Positions 26,509 through 35,505 of a DNA stretch of 64,000 nucleotides are shown here, in pieces (position 1 is the first letter of the stretch; the number at the start of each line of letters is the position of its first letter). Made by a program: the position numbers and the translations under genes. Source of the stretch: Candidatus Thiodiazotropha sp. CDECU1. Lineage in GTDB: Bacteria; Pseudomonadota; Gammaproteobacteria; Chromatiales; Chromatiaceae. The stretch lies in contig NZ_OY734020.1 of the NCBI RefSeq assembly GCF_963455295.1, positions 806,001 to 870,000 of the forward strand, given 5' to 3'. The notes under the pieces are model-generated. The model did no database searches, was not told the DNA's origin, and saw nothing but the letters and a program-made list of their open reading frames with translations.

Positions 26509-28212
26509 TCAGAGTGCCTTGACCCGCACGATCTCCTGCTGCTCGGTGTCGACCATATGGATGGCGCAGGCGATACAGGGATCGAAGGAGTGGACGGTAC
26601 GCAGTACCTCCAACGGCTTCTCAGGATCTGCCACCGGGTTGTCCATCAGGGATGACTCGTAGGGGCCGATCTCGTCGTTGGCGTCCCGAGGACCGGCGTT
26701 CCAGGTGCTGGGCACCACCGCCTGGTAGTTCTTGATCTTGGCATCCTCAATCACTACCCAGTGGGAGAGGGTGCCACGGGGCGCCTGGTGGAAGCCGACG
26801 CCTTTGACCTCGCCCTTGGGAAAGACCGGGGCGTTGAAGGTGTCAAGGTCGCCGGTGCCGATATTGTCCACCAGCCTCTGCCATTGATCATGCAGGGTAT
26901 CCATCATCACCGCGCAGCGCACGGCGCGGGCGGCATGACGGCCGATTGTGGAGTTGACCGCCGAGAGGGGGATATCAGGGTTCTGGGAGACCGCCTTGAG
27001 GGTGCCCATGGCCTGATCCAGGTACTTGGTATAGCCCGCATGACCGCTGGCCACACCCACCAGCACATCGGCCAGTGGACCCACTTCGGCCCGTTTGCCG
27101 TAGAAGGTGGGGGCCTTGACCCAGGAGTAGGCACCTTCATCCTGGAAGTCGGTGTACTCCGGCTCGGTCTCGCCCACCCAGGGGTGCAGGGCGTCGCCGC
27201 CGGTGTACCAGGCGTGCTTGGAACTCTCCGCCACTCCGTCGCGGAAGTAGGCGTCGCTGAAGGTGGTGATCGGTTTCATGCTGTTGATGTCGCCATTCTC
27301 TATGTAGCCGCCGGGCAGATCGAATACCGTGCCCTTGGCGTCCTGGGGACAGTCGGGTACCGTCAGGTAGTTGTTGACACCACCGCCGATGCCGGCCCAG
27401 TCCAGGTAGAAGGCACCCACCGCCGGCACATCCACCAGGTAGGTCGATTTGACGAACTGGTCCAGCTTGTCGATGAAGCCCTTGATCAGCATCAGGCGCT
27501 CGATGTTGAGCACCGAGGGGGCATCGTGGCCGATGGAGTTGCTCACGCCGCCCACTGCCACGTTCTGGATATGGGGGCTCTTGCCACCGAGGATGGCGAC
27601 GATCTTGTTGGCGTGGTTCTGTACGTCCAGGGCCTGCAGGTAGTGGGCGACCGCCAGCAGGTTCACCTCAGGTGGCAGCTTCATGGCCGGGTGACCCCAG
27701 TAACCGCTGGCGAAGGGACCGAGCTGGCCGCTGCCGACAAAGGTCTTGAGCCGCTCCTGTACCGCCCTCATTTCATGGGGACCGTTCAGGGGCCAGTCGG
27801 AGAGGCTCTCCGCCAGCTTGGCGGTGGCCACCGGATCAGCGTCCAGGGCCGAGACCACATCCACCCAGTCCACCGCGGAGAGGTGATAAAAGTGTACGAT
27901 ATGGTCCTGGATGGCATGGGCGGTCTGGATAATATTGCGAATCAGCTGGGCATTGACCGGCACTTCCAGGTCGAGGGCGTTCTCCACCGCTCTGACCGAG
28001 GTGATGGCATGCACCGTTGTGCAGACGCCGCAGAAGCGTTGAGTGTAGGTCCAGGCCTCGCGGGGATCGCGACCCACCAGGATCTTCTCGATGCCGCGCC
28101 ACATCTGACCGGATGACCAGGCCTTACTCACCTTGCCGTCATCCACTTCTACATCGATACGCAGGTGGCCTTCGATACGGGTTATCGGGTCAACAGTAAT
28201 TCTTGTCGTCAC
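26509..28212 (-). CDS. hybC: [NiFe]-hydrogenase large subunit, Hyb-type
   Basis: 567 aa, GTG start with GGAGA upstream. Both nickel-ligand motifs are intact: RFCGVCTTVHA (residues ~60-70) and DPCIACAIH near the C-terminus. The 15 residues after that His (MVDTEQQEI...) are the tail removed by HybD. It holds the Ni-Fe(CN)2CO site that splits H2. Gene order O-A-B-C-D places it with group 1c-like membrane-bound uptake hydrogenases (inference). It is separated from hybB by a 264-bp palindromic element instead of the usual few bases. Confidence 0.95.
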   Translation of the reverse strand: MTTRITVDPITRIEGHLRIDVEVDDGKVSKAWSSGQMWRGIEKILVGRDPREAWTYTQRFCGVCTTVHAITSVRAVENALDLEVPVNAQLIRNIIQTAHAIQDHIVHFYHLSAVDWVDVVSALDADPVATAKLAESLSDWPLNGPHEMRAVQERLKTFVGSGQLGPFASGYWGHPAMKLPPEVNLLAVAHYLQALDVQNHANKIVAILGGKSPHIQNVAVGGVSNSIGHDAPSVLNIERLMLIKGFIDKLDQFVKSTYLVDVPAVGAFYLDWAGIGGGVNNYLTVPDCPQDAKGTVFDLPGGYIENGDINSMKPITTFSDAYFRDGVAESSKHAWYTGGDALHPWVGETEPEYTDFQDEGAYSWVKAPTFYGKRAEVGPLADVLVGVASGHAGYTKYLDQAMGTLKAVSQNPDIPLSAVNSTIGRHAARAVRCAVMMDTLHDQWQRLVDNIGTGDLDTFNAPVFPKGEVKGVGFHQAPRGTLSHWVVIEDAKIKNYQAVVPSTWNAGPRDANDEIGPYESSLMDNPVADPEKPLEVLRTVHSFDPCIACAIHMVDTEQQEIVRVKAL

Positions 28213-28232
28213 TTGGGAATCTCCTCAATTAA

Positions 28233-28496
28233 GTGTGGTGCGACCCATAAATGATGCCTATCAGCGCAACGAGAAGCCGTTAGCTGCAAGGCGCGTCTCG
28301 CAGGGAATGGCATGCCCTTTCCAAGAGACGCAACGCAGTAGATGACGGCTTCTCGTCGCGCCCGTAGGGAGGACCACAAATGTCCCAATACTGCGTTGCA
28401 CTCCTTGTTAAGGGGGCGGCCATTAATGGCGGACTGCGCCTTGTCTTGGGACATTTGTGGACCTCTGATAGGTATCATTTATGGGTCGCACCACAC
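28233..28496. mobile_element. 264-bp MITE-like palindromic element inside the hyb operon
   Basis: The outer ends are 32-bp inverted repeats with a single mismatch: gtgtggtgcgacccataaat at 28233 and its complement ending at 28496. Inside are two more large palindromes: arms cgagaagccgt / acggcttctcg (about 28268-28355) and arms ccacaaatgtcccaa / ttgggacatttgtgg (about 28374-28460). It ends 2 bp from the hybB stop codon and leaves the hybC ribosome site free. No open frame of note. Size, terminal repeats and lack of genes fit a non-autonomous miniature element or a large structured mRNA spacer. Confidence 0.75.
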
Positions 28497-28498
28497 TG

Positions 28499-29638
28499 TT
28501 ACGCATGTTTTGCGTCATGTAGCACGGGGAATTTCTTCACCACGAACAGGAAGGCCATGATCTCCAGGGCCACCATACCGGCGGTGACCATGATCTCCGG
28601 GGTGGAGGGGAAGTAGCTGTAACCCGGGCCAGGATCGTAGGTAATCAGAAAGGCGTTGAAGCGGTAGAGCGAGCCGGCAAAGAGCATCGAGACTGATGCC
28701 CAGAGCAACAGCGGGCCATGGCCGCGGTATTTGGCTGAACTCAATACCACCAGCGGGAAGACGAACAGGACCGTCTCCAGCAGGAACATCAGGCTACCCA
28801 GGTCGCCGGCGAAGATCAGCCCCAGCTTACCGTTCAAGAGGATTTCGCCGAAGCGAACGATCAGGTAGGCGCTGATGAGTCCGACAATCCCCTTGCCCAG
28901 GCCGGCCAGCAGCGGCGTTTCAGAGGGACGGCGAAAGCCGACCGCACTGAACGAGGCCTCGAAGACCACCACCGCAAAGCCCATGGTCAGGGCGGTGAGT
29001 ATCGCCAGCAGCGGTTGCAGATGCAGCGATTGCCATAGTGGGTGCACCTTGTAGCCCATGGCGATCAGCATGGAGCCGAGAGAGGACTGATGCATGGTGG
29101 GCAGCAGCACGCCGAGGGCGATGAAGATGAACAGCACCTTGTTCAGGGACTTCACCAGCCCTTTGGCGCCGAACCGCTCCAACAGGGTGGGGGCGAACTC
29201 GATGCAGAGCACCAGGATATAGGTGGCGACACAGAGGCCGACCTCCAGCATCACCGAGTTAAAGTTCATGTGCCAGGGGGTGAAGATATTGTAGAACTGC
29301 CACCAGCGGCCCATGTCGATCATGGCGCCGACACCACCCAGGCCGTAGCCAAGCAGACTGGCCAGCAGGGCGGGGCGCATCAGGGGATGGTACTTGCCCT
29401 TGTTCATCACATACACGGTGATGGCCAGGGCGTAACCGCCGCAGGCCAGGGCGGTGCCCACCACCACATCGTAGACCACCCAGACTCCCCAGGCGTAGCC
29501 GCCGTTGAGATTGGTGACTATGCCCATGCCGTGGATGAAACGCTGGGCCAGGTAGTAGGTGCCGATCACGGCGATGACGCTCAACACCAGGAAGGGCAGG
29601 GTGAGGATCGGCCGTTTCAGCGGTTGGTATACACTCAT
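28499..29638 (-). CDS. hybB: hydrogenase membrane subunit HybB (NrfD-like)
   Basis: 379 aa, about nine to ten membrane helices, no cofactor-binding Cys or His clusters apparent; NrfD/PsrC-type quinone-reactive integral membrane protein. Motifs include NLNGGYAWGVWVVYDVV and GMGYKVHPLWQS-like loops (AMGYKVHPLWQSLHLQ). It passes electrons from HybA to the quinone pool. The ATG overlaps the hybA stop by 4 nt, so translation is coupled. Confidence 0.92.
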   Translation of the reverse strand: MSVYQPLKRPILTLPFLVLSVIAVIGTYYLAQRFIHGMGIVTNLNGGYAWGVWVVYDVVVGTALACGGYALAITVYVMNKGKYHPLMRPALLASLLGYGLGGVGAMIDMGRWWQFYNIFTPWHMNFNSVMLEVGLCVATYILVLCIEFAPTLLERFGAKGLVKSLNKVLFIFIALGVLLPTMHQSSLGSMLIAMGYKVHPLWQSLHLQPLLAILTALTMGFAVVVFEASFSAVGFRRPSETPLLAGLGKGIVGLISAYLIVRFGEILLNGKLGLIFAGDLGSLMFLLETVLFVFPLVVLSSAKYRGHGPLLLWASVSMLFAGSLYRFNAFLITYDPGPGYSYFPSTPEIMVTAGMVALEIMAFLFVVKKFPVLHDAKHA

Positions 29639-30606
29639 GAGTCGTCTCCTTCCCCGTCGTCGGTGTTGCGCCGCACCACATAGGTGAGCCCGGCCAGCGC
29701 GATGGCGGGTAGGGCCATGTAGCTGTAGAGGGTGTGCTGCACTGTCTCCGAGATGGAGGCGTAGGAGCGCTCCTCAAGGGGTGGCATGCCCAGCTGATCG
29801 AAGGGGATGGAGGAGATGTGCAGCACGTTGGTGCCGCCGGCCTCTTTCTCGCCCCAGATGTGGTCCTGGTATTCAGGCACCGCCTTCTCGTGATGGCTCT
29901 CCGGATTGCGTACATCGCCGCGGGGATAGTTGTAGGTCTCACCCGGCTTCAGGGTCATGCGGCGCTTGGCCTCTTCCATCAGCGCCTTGCGCGAGCCAAA
30001 CAAAGTGGCACCGGTGGGGCAGACCTCGGCGCAACCGGTCATCTGGCCGTTGTCGATGCGTTCCACCCCGGCCTGGTTACACATCTGGCACTTGTGGATC
30101 TCACCGAAGGGGTTGTCATAGTCGAACTGGGGCACGTTGTAGGGGCAGCCCACCATACAGGTGCGGCAGCCGATGCAGGCGTCCGGGTGGTGGGTGACGA
30201 TGCCGGTCTTCGGATCGTGCCGCATGGCGGTCACCGGGCAGACTGATACACAACCGGGATCGACACAGTGCATGCAGCTGCGCTTCTCGAAGGCGTAGCC
30301 GTCTTTCACCGCATCCTTCTGATCGCCCTTACCCTCGGTGTAGACCTTGATTACGTTGAGGGTCTCGGCCGAGAGATCGTGAGCGGCATCCCAGGCGGTC
30401 TCATCGCCCAATGGCGTCGCCGGCATGTCGTTGACCTCTTTGCATTTCGCCACACAGGCCTTGCAGCCGATGCATAGGGTCGAGTCGTAGAGCATGCCGA
30501 TGGCTTCATCCGCCGGCTCCAGGTTGCCTCGCGCCTCGGCGTTGCCGGCACCCAGCAGGGCGGCGCCACTACCGAGGGAGGCCTTGAGAAAGTCTCTGCG
30601 TTTCAT
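29635..30606 (-). CDS. hybA: hydrogenase iron-sulfur subunit HybA
   Basis: 323 aa. Tat signal (MKRRDFLKASLGSGAALLG) followed by four [4Fe-4S] cysteine groups: CIGCKACVAKC, CMHCVDPGCVSVC, CIGCRTCMVGC and CQMC...CAEVC. A C-terminal membrane helix (YMALPAIALAGLTYVV) anchors it. It moves electrons from HybO to HybB on the periplasmic side. Starts 9 bp after hybO. Confidence 0.94.
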   Translation of the reverse strand: MKRRDFLKASLGSGAALLGAGNAEARGNLEPADEAIGMLYDSTLCIGCKACVAKCKEVNDMPATPLGDETAWDAAHDLSAETLNVIKVYTEGKGDQKDAVKDGYAFEKRSCMHCVDPGCVSVCPVTAMRHDPKTGIVTHHPDACIGCRTCMVGCPYNVPQFDYDNPFGEIHKCQMCNQAGVERIDNGQMTGCAEVCPTGATLFGSRKALMEEAKRRMTLKPGETYNYPRGDVRNPESHHEKAVPEYQDHIWGEKEAGGTNVLHISSIPFDQLGMPPLEERSYASISETVQHTLYSYMALPAIALAGLTYVVRRNTDDGEGDDS

Positions 30607-30615
30607 GTGACCCCC

Positions 30616-31737
30616 TTACTCCCCGTCTTTCTCTTTACCGTCGAGCTTCTTCGACGCCATCGCCGTGGCGCCCACTGCCAAACCGACGGCGACGCCGGCA
30701 ATGGCCGCTGCGCCGGAGGAGATGCCTGTGGAACCCTCCCGGTCTTCGATGCCGGGGAACATGTTGGGTGGGGTATGGGTCTTCACGTCTGCCAGGCTGA
30801 ACAGGGGTTTGCTGAAACCGACACCCCCTTCGGAACAGCCGAAGCAGGGGTGACCGACACCGATGGGCCAGACACCGCCACCCACGTTGTTGAACTCCAG
30901 GCTGGGACAGTTGTTGTAGGTCTCGGGACCCTTGCAGCCGAGCTTGTAGAGACACCAGCCCTTGCGATGGCCCTCGTCGCCGAACTCCTTGGCGAAACGG
31001 CCGGCGTCGAAGTGGGGGCGGCGGTAGCAGTTCTCGTGGATGAGCCGGCCGTAGGCCCACTTCGGCCGCCCCTTCTCATCGATGGGGGGCAGCTTGCCGT
31101 AGGTGACAAAATAGAGCACGGTGCCGATGAAGTTGGCCGGGTTGGGCGGACAGCCGGGGATGGTCACCACGGTCTTGCCGGCCAGGAGTTGGGGTGCGCC
31201 CACCGCGCCGGTGGGGTTGGGTGAGGCCGACTGCACCCCGCCCCAGCTGGCACAGGAGCCGAAGGCGACAATAGCAGCGGCGTGTTCCGCCGCCTCATGG
31301 GTGATGTCGACCATGGTCTCGCCGCCGATCTTGCAGAAGATACCGTCGTTGGCGGTGGGGATGGCCCCTTCCACCACCAGCAAGTATTTGCCTTTGTTCT
31401 CCGCCATCACCTTCTTTTTAATTTCCTCAACCTGATGGCCTGCCCCGGTATCGAGGGTCTGGTGATAGTCGAGGGAGATGAGATCGAGGATGAGGTGTTC
31501 GAGGGAGGGTTGCTCGGAGCGTAACAGGGCTTCGCTGGGCCCCGTGCACTCTTGGCCGTGAAGCCAGATGACCGGCGGGCGCCTTTTCGGGTCGGCTACC
31601 GCTTGCGCCATGGCCATAGCAGCATTGGATGACAGACCGAGAGAGGCTGCCACACCGGTACAGAACTTGAGAAAGGTCCTGCGAGAGACGCCGAGACGTT
31701 TCTCCACTGCTGAAAAGTCGAAATCATGGGCTGCCAT
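30616..31737 (-). CDS. hybO: [NiFe]-hydrogenase small subunit, Hyb-type
   Basis: 373 aa. Long Tat leader with SRRTFLKFC. The body has the family motifs WLHGQECTGPSEALL, FGSCASWGGVQ and VTIPGCPPNP, with Cys for three Fe-S clusters. A C-terminal hydrophobic stretch (AAAIAGVAVGLAVGATAMA) anchors the complex. First gene of the operon, behind a sigma-54-type promoter. The mature enzyme oxidises H2 in the periplasm. Confidence 0.95.
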   Translation of the reverse strand: MAAHDFDFSAVEKRLGVSRRTFLKFCTGVAASLGLSSNAAMAMAQAVADPKRRPPVIWLHGQECTGPSEALLRSEQPSLEHLILDLISLDYHQTLDTGAGHQVEEIKKKVMAENKGKYLLVVEGAIPTANDGIFCKIGGETMVDITHEAAEHAAAIVAFGSCASWGGVQSASPNPTGAVGAPQLLAGKTVVTIPGCPPNPANFIGTVLYFVTYGKLPPIDEKGRPKWAYGRLIHENCYRRPHFDAGRFAKEFGDEGHRKGWCLYKLGCKGPETYNNCPSLEFNNVGGGVWPIGVGHPCFGCSEGGVGFSKPLFSLADVKTHTPPNMFPGIEDREGSTGISSGAAAIAGVAVGLAVGATAMASKKLDGKEKDGE

Positions 31738-32092
31738 CTGTCAGTCTCCGGTTATATTGATGAGGCGATCTGGGTACTGCAGTCTGTAAGAGACAAGTCA
31801 ATAAAATCCGCAATTTTTGTGCCGGAATTATTTTGTTTTATGTTTTCATTGGCTTAGTAGGTTCGGAGAATTGAACACACATGAAAATGTGGCAGCGGTA
31901 ATTACAATATTATTTCCGTACTGGAAAGAAGGTTTACACTTGTTAGGGTTATTATCCAAGTGATTTAGTATGTTATGTGCCGGGATTTTTGCACCATTGT
32001 GGTTGCTGAACGGACTGACTGCCACGCTTTGTGGTAGGGGCCGCTTTTCGCTAAGATGCGCGGCACTTATTCTCCAGTTGATGTGACCCACT
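31738..32092. other. divergent hybO/cysS intergenic region
   Basis: 355 bp, AT-rich, containing the sigma-54-type promoter for hybO near its left end. An open frame on the minus strand (31846-32100) has no support. No RNA gene seen. Confidence 0.5.
31808..31825 (-). promoter_or_regulatory. sigma-54 (-24/-12) promoter for the hyb operon
   Basis: Read on the minus strand: ccggcacaaaaattgcgg. It has the invariant GG and GC dinucleotides 10 nt apart and matches ggcac-N5-ttgc of the RpoN consensus except the base before GG. Transcription would begin near 31797, giving a ~60-nt leader before hybO. Uptake hydrogenase operons are often RpoN-dependent with a HoxA/HupR activator (established); no activator gene is in the window. 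Confidence 0.6.
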
Positions 32093-33481
32093 ATGCTCAA
32101 GCTCTATAACGATCTCAGCAACCGCAAGGAGACCTTTCAGCCTTTGCAGGCCGGTAAGGTTCGCATGTACGTGTGTGGTATGACGGTCTACGATCTTTGT
32201 CACCTGGGGCATGCGCGGGTAATGGTGGTGTTCGATGTGGTCTATCGCTATCTGCAGGCAAGTGGATACGATGTCAGCTACATCCGGAATATCACCGATA
32301 TCGATGACAAGATCATCAACCGGGCGAATGAGAGGGGGGTGCCTTTCACCGAGCTCACCGAGGAGTTCATACAGGCGATGCATGAGGATGCCGATGCCTT
32401 GGATGTGCTGCGGCCCACGGACGAGCCCAAGGCGACCCAGCACATGGATGAGATCCTGGCGATGATCTCCCGCTTGATCGAAAATGGCCATGCCTACGCC
32501 GTGGACAAGGGTGATGTCTACTATGATGTGCGCAGTTTCAGCGACTACGGCAAGCTCTCCGGCAAATCCATCGAGGATCTGCGGGCCGGCGCCCGGGTGG
32601 AGCCGGGTGATGCCAAGCGGGACCCTCTCGACTTCGCCCTGTGGAAGGCCGCGAAACCCGACGAGCCGGCCTGGGATTCACCCTGGGGTCGCGGACGCCC
32701 CGGCTGGCACATCGAGTGTTCGGCCATGTCCACCAAGGCCCTGGGTGACAGCTTCGATATCCACGGCGGGGGTGCGGACCTCACCTTTCCCCATCACGAG
32801 AACGAGATCGCCCAATCCGAGGGGGCGACCGGCCATCCCTTCGTCAAGTACTGGATGCACAATGGCTTCGTGCGTATCAATGACGAGAAGATGTCCAAAT
32901 CACTGGGCAACTTCTTTACCGTCAGAGAGATCCTGGAACACTACCGAGCCGAGGAGGTGCGCTACTTTATCCTCACCAGCCAATATCGTTCACCCCTCAA
33001 CTACGACACCGAGCACCTCGACAATGCCCGTGCCGCATTGACCCGCTTCTATACCGCACTCAGGGGGTTGCCGCAAAAGGCAGCGAGCGGTGGTGAAAAC
33101 TATGTCGGTCGTTTCCGTGACGCCATGGATGATGATTTCAACACCCCGGAGGCGCTGGCGGTGCTGTTCGATCTGGTGCGCGAGATCAATCGTTTGAAAG
33201 AGAGTGATGCGGATGCCGCCGCGGCCCTGGCCGCCGTGCTGAGACAACTGGGCGAGATGTTGGGTATTTTGCAGGAAGACCCTGAGGACTACTTACGGGG
33301 TGGTGTGCAAGCCGGGGATGACACCCTATCAGACACGAAAATCGAAGCCATGATCCAGGCACGCATCGATGCCCGTACAGAGAAGAACTGGGGTGAGGCC
33401 GATCGTATTCGCGATGAACTTCAAGCAGCCGGCATCATCCTGGAAGACGGACCACAAGGCACCACATGGCGCAGGGGATAA
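32093..33481 (+). CDS. cysS: cysteinyl-tRNA synthetase
   Basis: 462 aa, class I synthetase. The HIGH-type motif is CHLGHAR near residue 36, and KMSKSLGN lies near residue 266. The Cys/His residues that bind the active-site zinc are present ([24 protein letters not shown]). Charges tRNA-Cys. Usual length. Divergent from the hydrogenase operon. Confidence 0.97.
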   Translation: MLKLYNDLSNRKETFQPLQAGKVRMYVCGMTVYDLCHLGHARVMVVFDVVYRYLQASGYDVSYIRNITDIDDKIINRANERGVPFTELTEEFIQAMHEDADALDVLRPTDEPKATQHMDEILAMISRLIENGHAYAVDKGDVYYDVRSFSDYGKLSGKSIEDLRAGARVEPGDAKRDPLDFALWKAAKPDEPAWDSPWGRGRPGWHIECSAMSTKALGDSFDIHGGGADLTFPHHENEIAQSEGATGHPFVKYWMHNGFVRINDEKMSKSLGNFFTVREILEHYRAEEVRYFILTSQYRSPLNYDTEHLDNARAALTRFYTALRGLPQKAASGGENYVGRFRDAMDDDFNTPEALAVLFDLVREINRLKESDADAAAALAAVLRQLGEMLGILQEDPEDYLRGGVQAGDDTLSDTKIEAMIQARIDARTEKNWGEADRIRDELQAAGIILEDGPQGTTWRRG

Positions 33482-33567
33482 GCTTATCGGTGCACCCCAA
33501 GGGCGCACCCTACACGTTAGCCAGGATCGTAGGGTGCGGCTTGCCGCGCCGTTTGACCATGATGTCG
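33482..33567. repeat. REP-like fragment between cysS and folD
   Basis: Contains ggcgcaccctacacgtta and gtagggtgcggcttgccgc, arms of the same repeat family that brackets hypC, here without the central core. Lies between convergent genes. Confidence 0.65.
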
Positions 33568-34428
33568 CTACTTTGCTGAGCTATGCAACTCCGCCGCCTG
33601 CAGGGTGTTCTCCAGCAGGGTGACGATGGTCATGGGTCCGACTCCACCGGGCACCGGGGTGATCCAGCTCGCCCGCTGGCTGGCCGCGGCGAAATCCACG
33701 TCCCCCACCAGTTTGCCCTCGTCATTCCGATTCATACCCACATCGATGACGATGGCTCCCTCTTTGATCCAGTCGCCGGGTACAAACTCCCCGCGGCCGA
33801 TGGCAACCACCAGGATGTCCGCGTTACGCGCCTTCTCCGCCAGATCCTTGGTGCGGCTGTGACAGACCGTGATGGTGCAGCGGGCCGCCAGCAGTTCCAG
33901 GGCCATGGGGCGGCCGACGATGTTGGACTGACCGATGATGACCGCATCCAGTCCCTCCAGTTTCTGCCCGGTTTTCGCCAGCAGGGTCATGATCCCCTTG
34001 GGGGTACAGGAACGCAGCAGCGGCATGCGCAATACCAGGCGACCCACGTTGTAGGGGTGGAAACCGTCCACGTCCTTGGTGGGCAGGATGCGCTCGATAA
34101 CCGCCTCCTCGTCGATCTGCTCGGGAAGGGGCAGCTGCACCAGGATGCCGTCGATGGCTTCATCCCCGTTCAATTGGTCGATCAGTGCCAATAGTTCATC
34201 CTGGGTGGTGGTAGCCGGGAGATCATGGGAGACGGAGTGGAATCCCACCTCGTCACAGGACTTTCTTTTATTCCTGACATAGACCTGAGAGGCGGGGTTG
34301 TCCCCCACCAACACCACCGCGAGACCGGGTCGGCGCAAGCCCGCGGTCACGCGTTCATCCACACCCTGCTTGATCTGTTGCCTGAGATCGGCCGCAATGG
34401 CCTTGCCGTCTAAAATCTGCGCACTCAT
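33568..34428 (-). CDS. folD: bifunctional methylenetetrahydrofolate dehydrogenase/cyclohydrolase
   Basis: 286 aa. Signatures [22 protein letters not shown] (catalytic Lys/Tyr), [13 protein letters not shown], and [16 protein letters not shown] near the C-terminus. It interconverts 5,10-methylene-, methenyl- and 10-formyl-tetrahydrofolate using NADP. Convergent to cysS; upstream is the tRNA cluster. Confidence 0.97.
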   Translation of the reverse strand: MSAQILDGKAIAADLRQQIKQGVDERVTAGLRRPGLAVVLVGDNPASQVYVRNKRKSCDEVGFHSVSHDLPATTTQDELLALIDQLNGDEAIDGILVQLPLPEQIDEEAVIERILPTKDVDGFHPYNVGRLVLRMPLLRSCTPKGIMTLLAKTGQKLEGLDAVIIGQSNIVGRPMALELLAARCTITVCHSRTKDLAEKARNADILVVAIGRGEFVPGDWIKEGAIVIDVGMNRNDEGKLVGDVDFAAASQRASWITPVPGGVGPMTIVTLLENTLQAAELHSSAK

Positions 34429-34593
34429 CGGGATTCCCGGGGTCTCAATAAAACTAGGGATCGGATGATACAGAAAGCCGGCCCCACTGTCAGTGCAAAG
34501 TGCCCGTCGCCATTGACCTCGCGGGGCTTCGCCAGTATTATTCCCCCCCTTTGCTCACCCAGGGTGTAGGGATATACTTTTGGGATGATTTTT

Positions 34594-34670
34594 CGGGGTA
34601 TAGCGCAGTCTGGTAGCGCGCCTGCTTTGGGAGCAGGATGTCGGGAGTTCGAATCTCTCTACCCCGACCA
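34594..34670 (+). tRNA. tRNA-Pro (UGG)
   Basis: 77 nt with encoded CCA. Acceptor stem cggggta / taccccg, anticodon loop tttggga between cctgc and gcagg gives UGG. First of a four-tRNA cluster. Confidence 0.96.
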
Positions 34671-34677
34671 GTTTTCT

Positions 34678-35023
34678 GCGCCCGTAGCTCATTTGGATAG
34701 AGCATCGGCCTTTGAGCGCACACCGGGAGAGGTGTGCAGATTAGGAGCCTTTATGGGGAAACGAACCCATAAAGTGGATCGCACTGTATCGGGGAAACCT
34801 TAACAGGTGGTGCTGATGGCAATCCCGAGGAAACCTCTGGTTAGGCCAACCCGGAAGAATGGATGGGCGAGTCTGCAGCCGAGGGATCCGTAGAGACTAT
34901 ACGTGCGACACCTGAGACGGTGAAGAGATAGTCCAGACCACAAACCCCGAACAGGGGGCGTCGAAAGACGTAGTTGGTAAGCTAAGCCGAGGGTAGCAGG
35001 TTCGAGTCCTGCCGGGCGTGCCA
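34678..35023 (+). tRNA. tRNA-Arg (UCU), split by a group I intron
   Basis: Exon 1 is 34678-34712 and exon 2 is 34982-35023. Joined, they give a normal 77-nt tRNA: acceptor gcgcccg / cgggcgt (one G-U pair), anticodon arm tcggc-cttctaa-gccga, T-arm gcagg/cctgc and encoded CCA. The anticodon is UCU (Arg). The break is after the first anticodon base (U34), the same position as in cyanobacterial tRNA-Leu(UAA). Unspliced, the tRNA cannot function. Confidence 0.9.
34713..34981 (+). ncRNA. group I self-splicing intron in tRNA-Arg
   Basis: 269 nt, follows an exonic U and ends with G, as group I introns do. A strong hairpin gcacacc / ggtgtgc lies near the 5' end. The core elements are recognisable: a P/Q-like stretch (ggcaatcccgaggaaacc) and R/S-like P7 halves agagactatac and gaagagatagtcc. 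ggagcc near 34734 could be the internal guide pairing with exon ggcctt (one mismatch). No endonuclease gene inside. Size and host tRNA resemble subgroup IC3 bacterial tRNA introns (Azoarcus, Agrobacterium). Confidence 0.85.
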
Positions 35024-35072
35024 AGTCTGCAGGATCGGTTGTGGTTTCACAGCCGGGTTGAAAAGTTTAATG

Positions 35073-35148
35073 GTGGACGTAGCTCAGTTGGTAGAGCTCC
35101 GGATTGTGATTCCGGCGGTCGTGGGTTCGAGACCCATCGTCCACCCCA
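35073..35148 (+). tRNA. tRNA-His (GUG)
   Basis: 76 nt with CCA. Acceptor gtggacg / cgtccac, anticodon loop ttgtgat within ccgga/tccgg gives GUG. A G at 35072 opposite the discriminator C matches the G-1 identity base of tRNA-His. Confidence 0.96.
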
Positions 35149-35189
35149 TTTATGCAAGCACCCGATAACCGGGTGTCTCATCAGCTAAT

Positions 35190-35265
35190 GGGCCATTAGC
35201 TCAGTTGGTAGAGCAGTGGACTCTTAATCCATTGGTCGAAGGTTCGAATCCTTCATGGCCCACCA
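35190..35265 (+). tRNA. tRNA-Lys (CUU), prophage attachment target
   Basis: 76 nt with CCA. Acceptor gggccat / atggccc, anticodon loop actcttaat gives CUU (Lys). Its 3' 48 nt are repeated at 43787-43834, marking it as the integration site of the inovirus prophage. The present 3' half was therefore probably supplied by the phage. Confidence 0.95.
35218..35265 (+). other. attL, left attachment repeat within tRNA-Lys
   Basis: 48-nt stretch from ggactcttaatccattggtc to the terminal CCA, repeated at the right prophage end with only two differences, which swap one T-stem pair (A-T to T-A). Confidence 0.85.
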
Positions 35266-35505
35266 TTAAATAACTGATTTAAATAAAAATAATAAACATT
35301 TATCTGGATAGCGATAGATGGCGAATTAAAAAAAGACGACGGATTGACAACGAAATAATAATTATATCGTCAGAATCATATTTGTGTTACAAAAAACAAC
35401 TTTTAGACGAGATTCAAAATGCTATTTATGATCTTTGCTATAGTCTAAATTATTGACTTGATTAAAAATAATTGTTATCAAGTTATGAAAGGGATAGGAT
35501 GATTT

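Noticed and set aside
26761-28116. 451-codon open frame opposite hybC
   Set aside because: Shadow of the hydrogenase large subunit; no motif or ribosome site.
29042-29683. 213-codon frame opposite hybB
   Set aside because: Antisense shadow, His/Gln/Gly-rich low complexity.
34538-35024. Short open frames over the tRNA cluster
   Set aside because: They read through tRNA genes and the group I intron; the intron carries no homing endonuclease.
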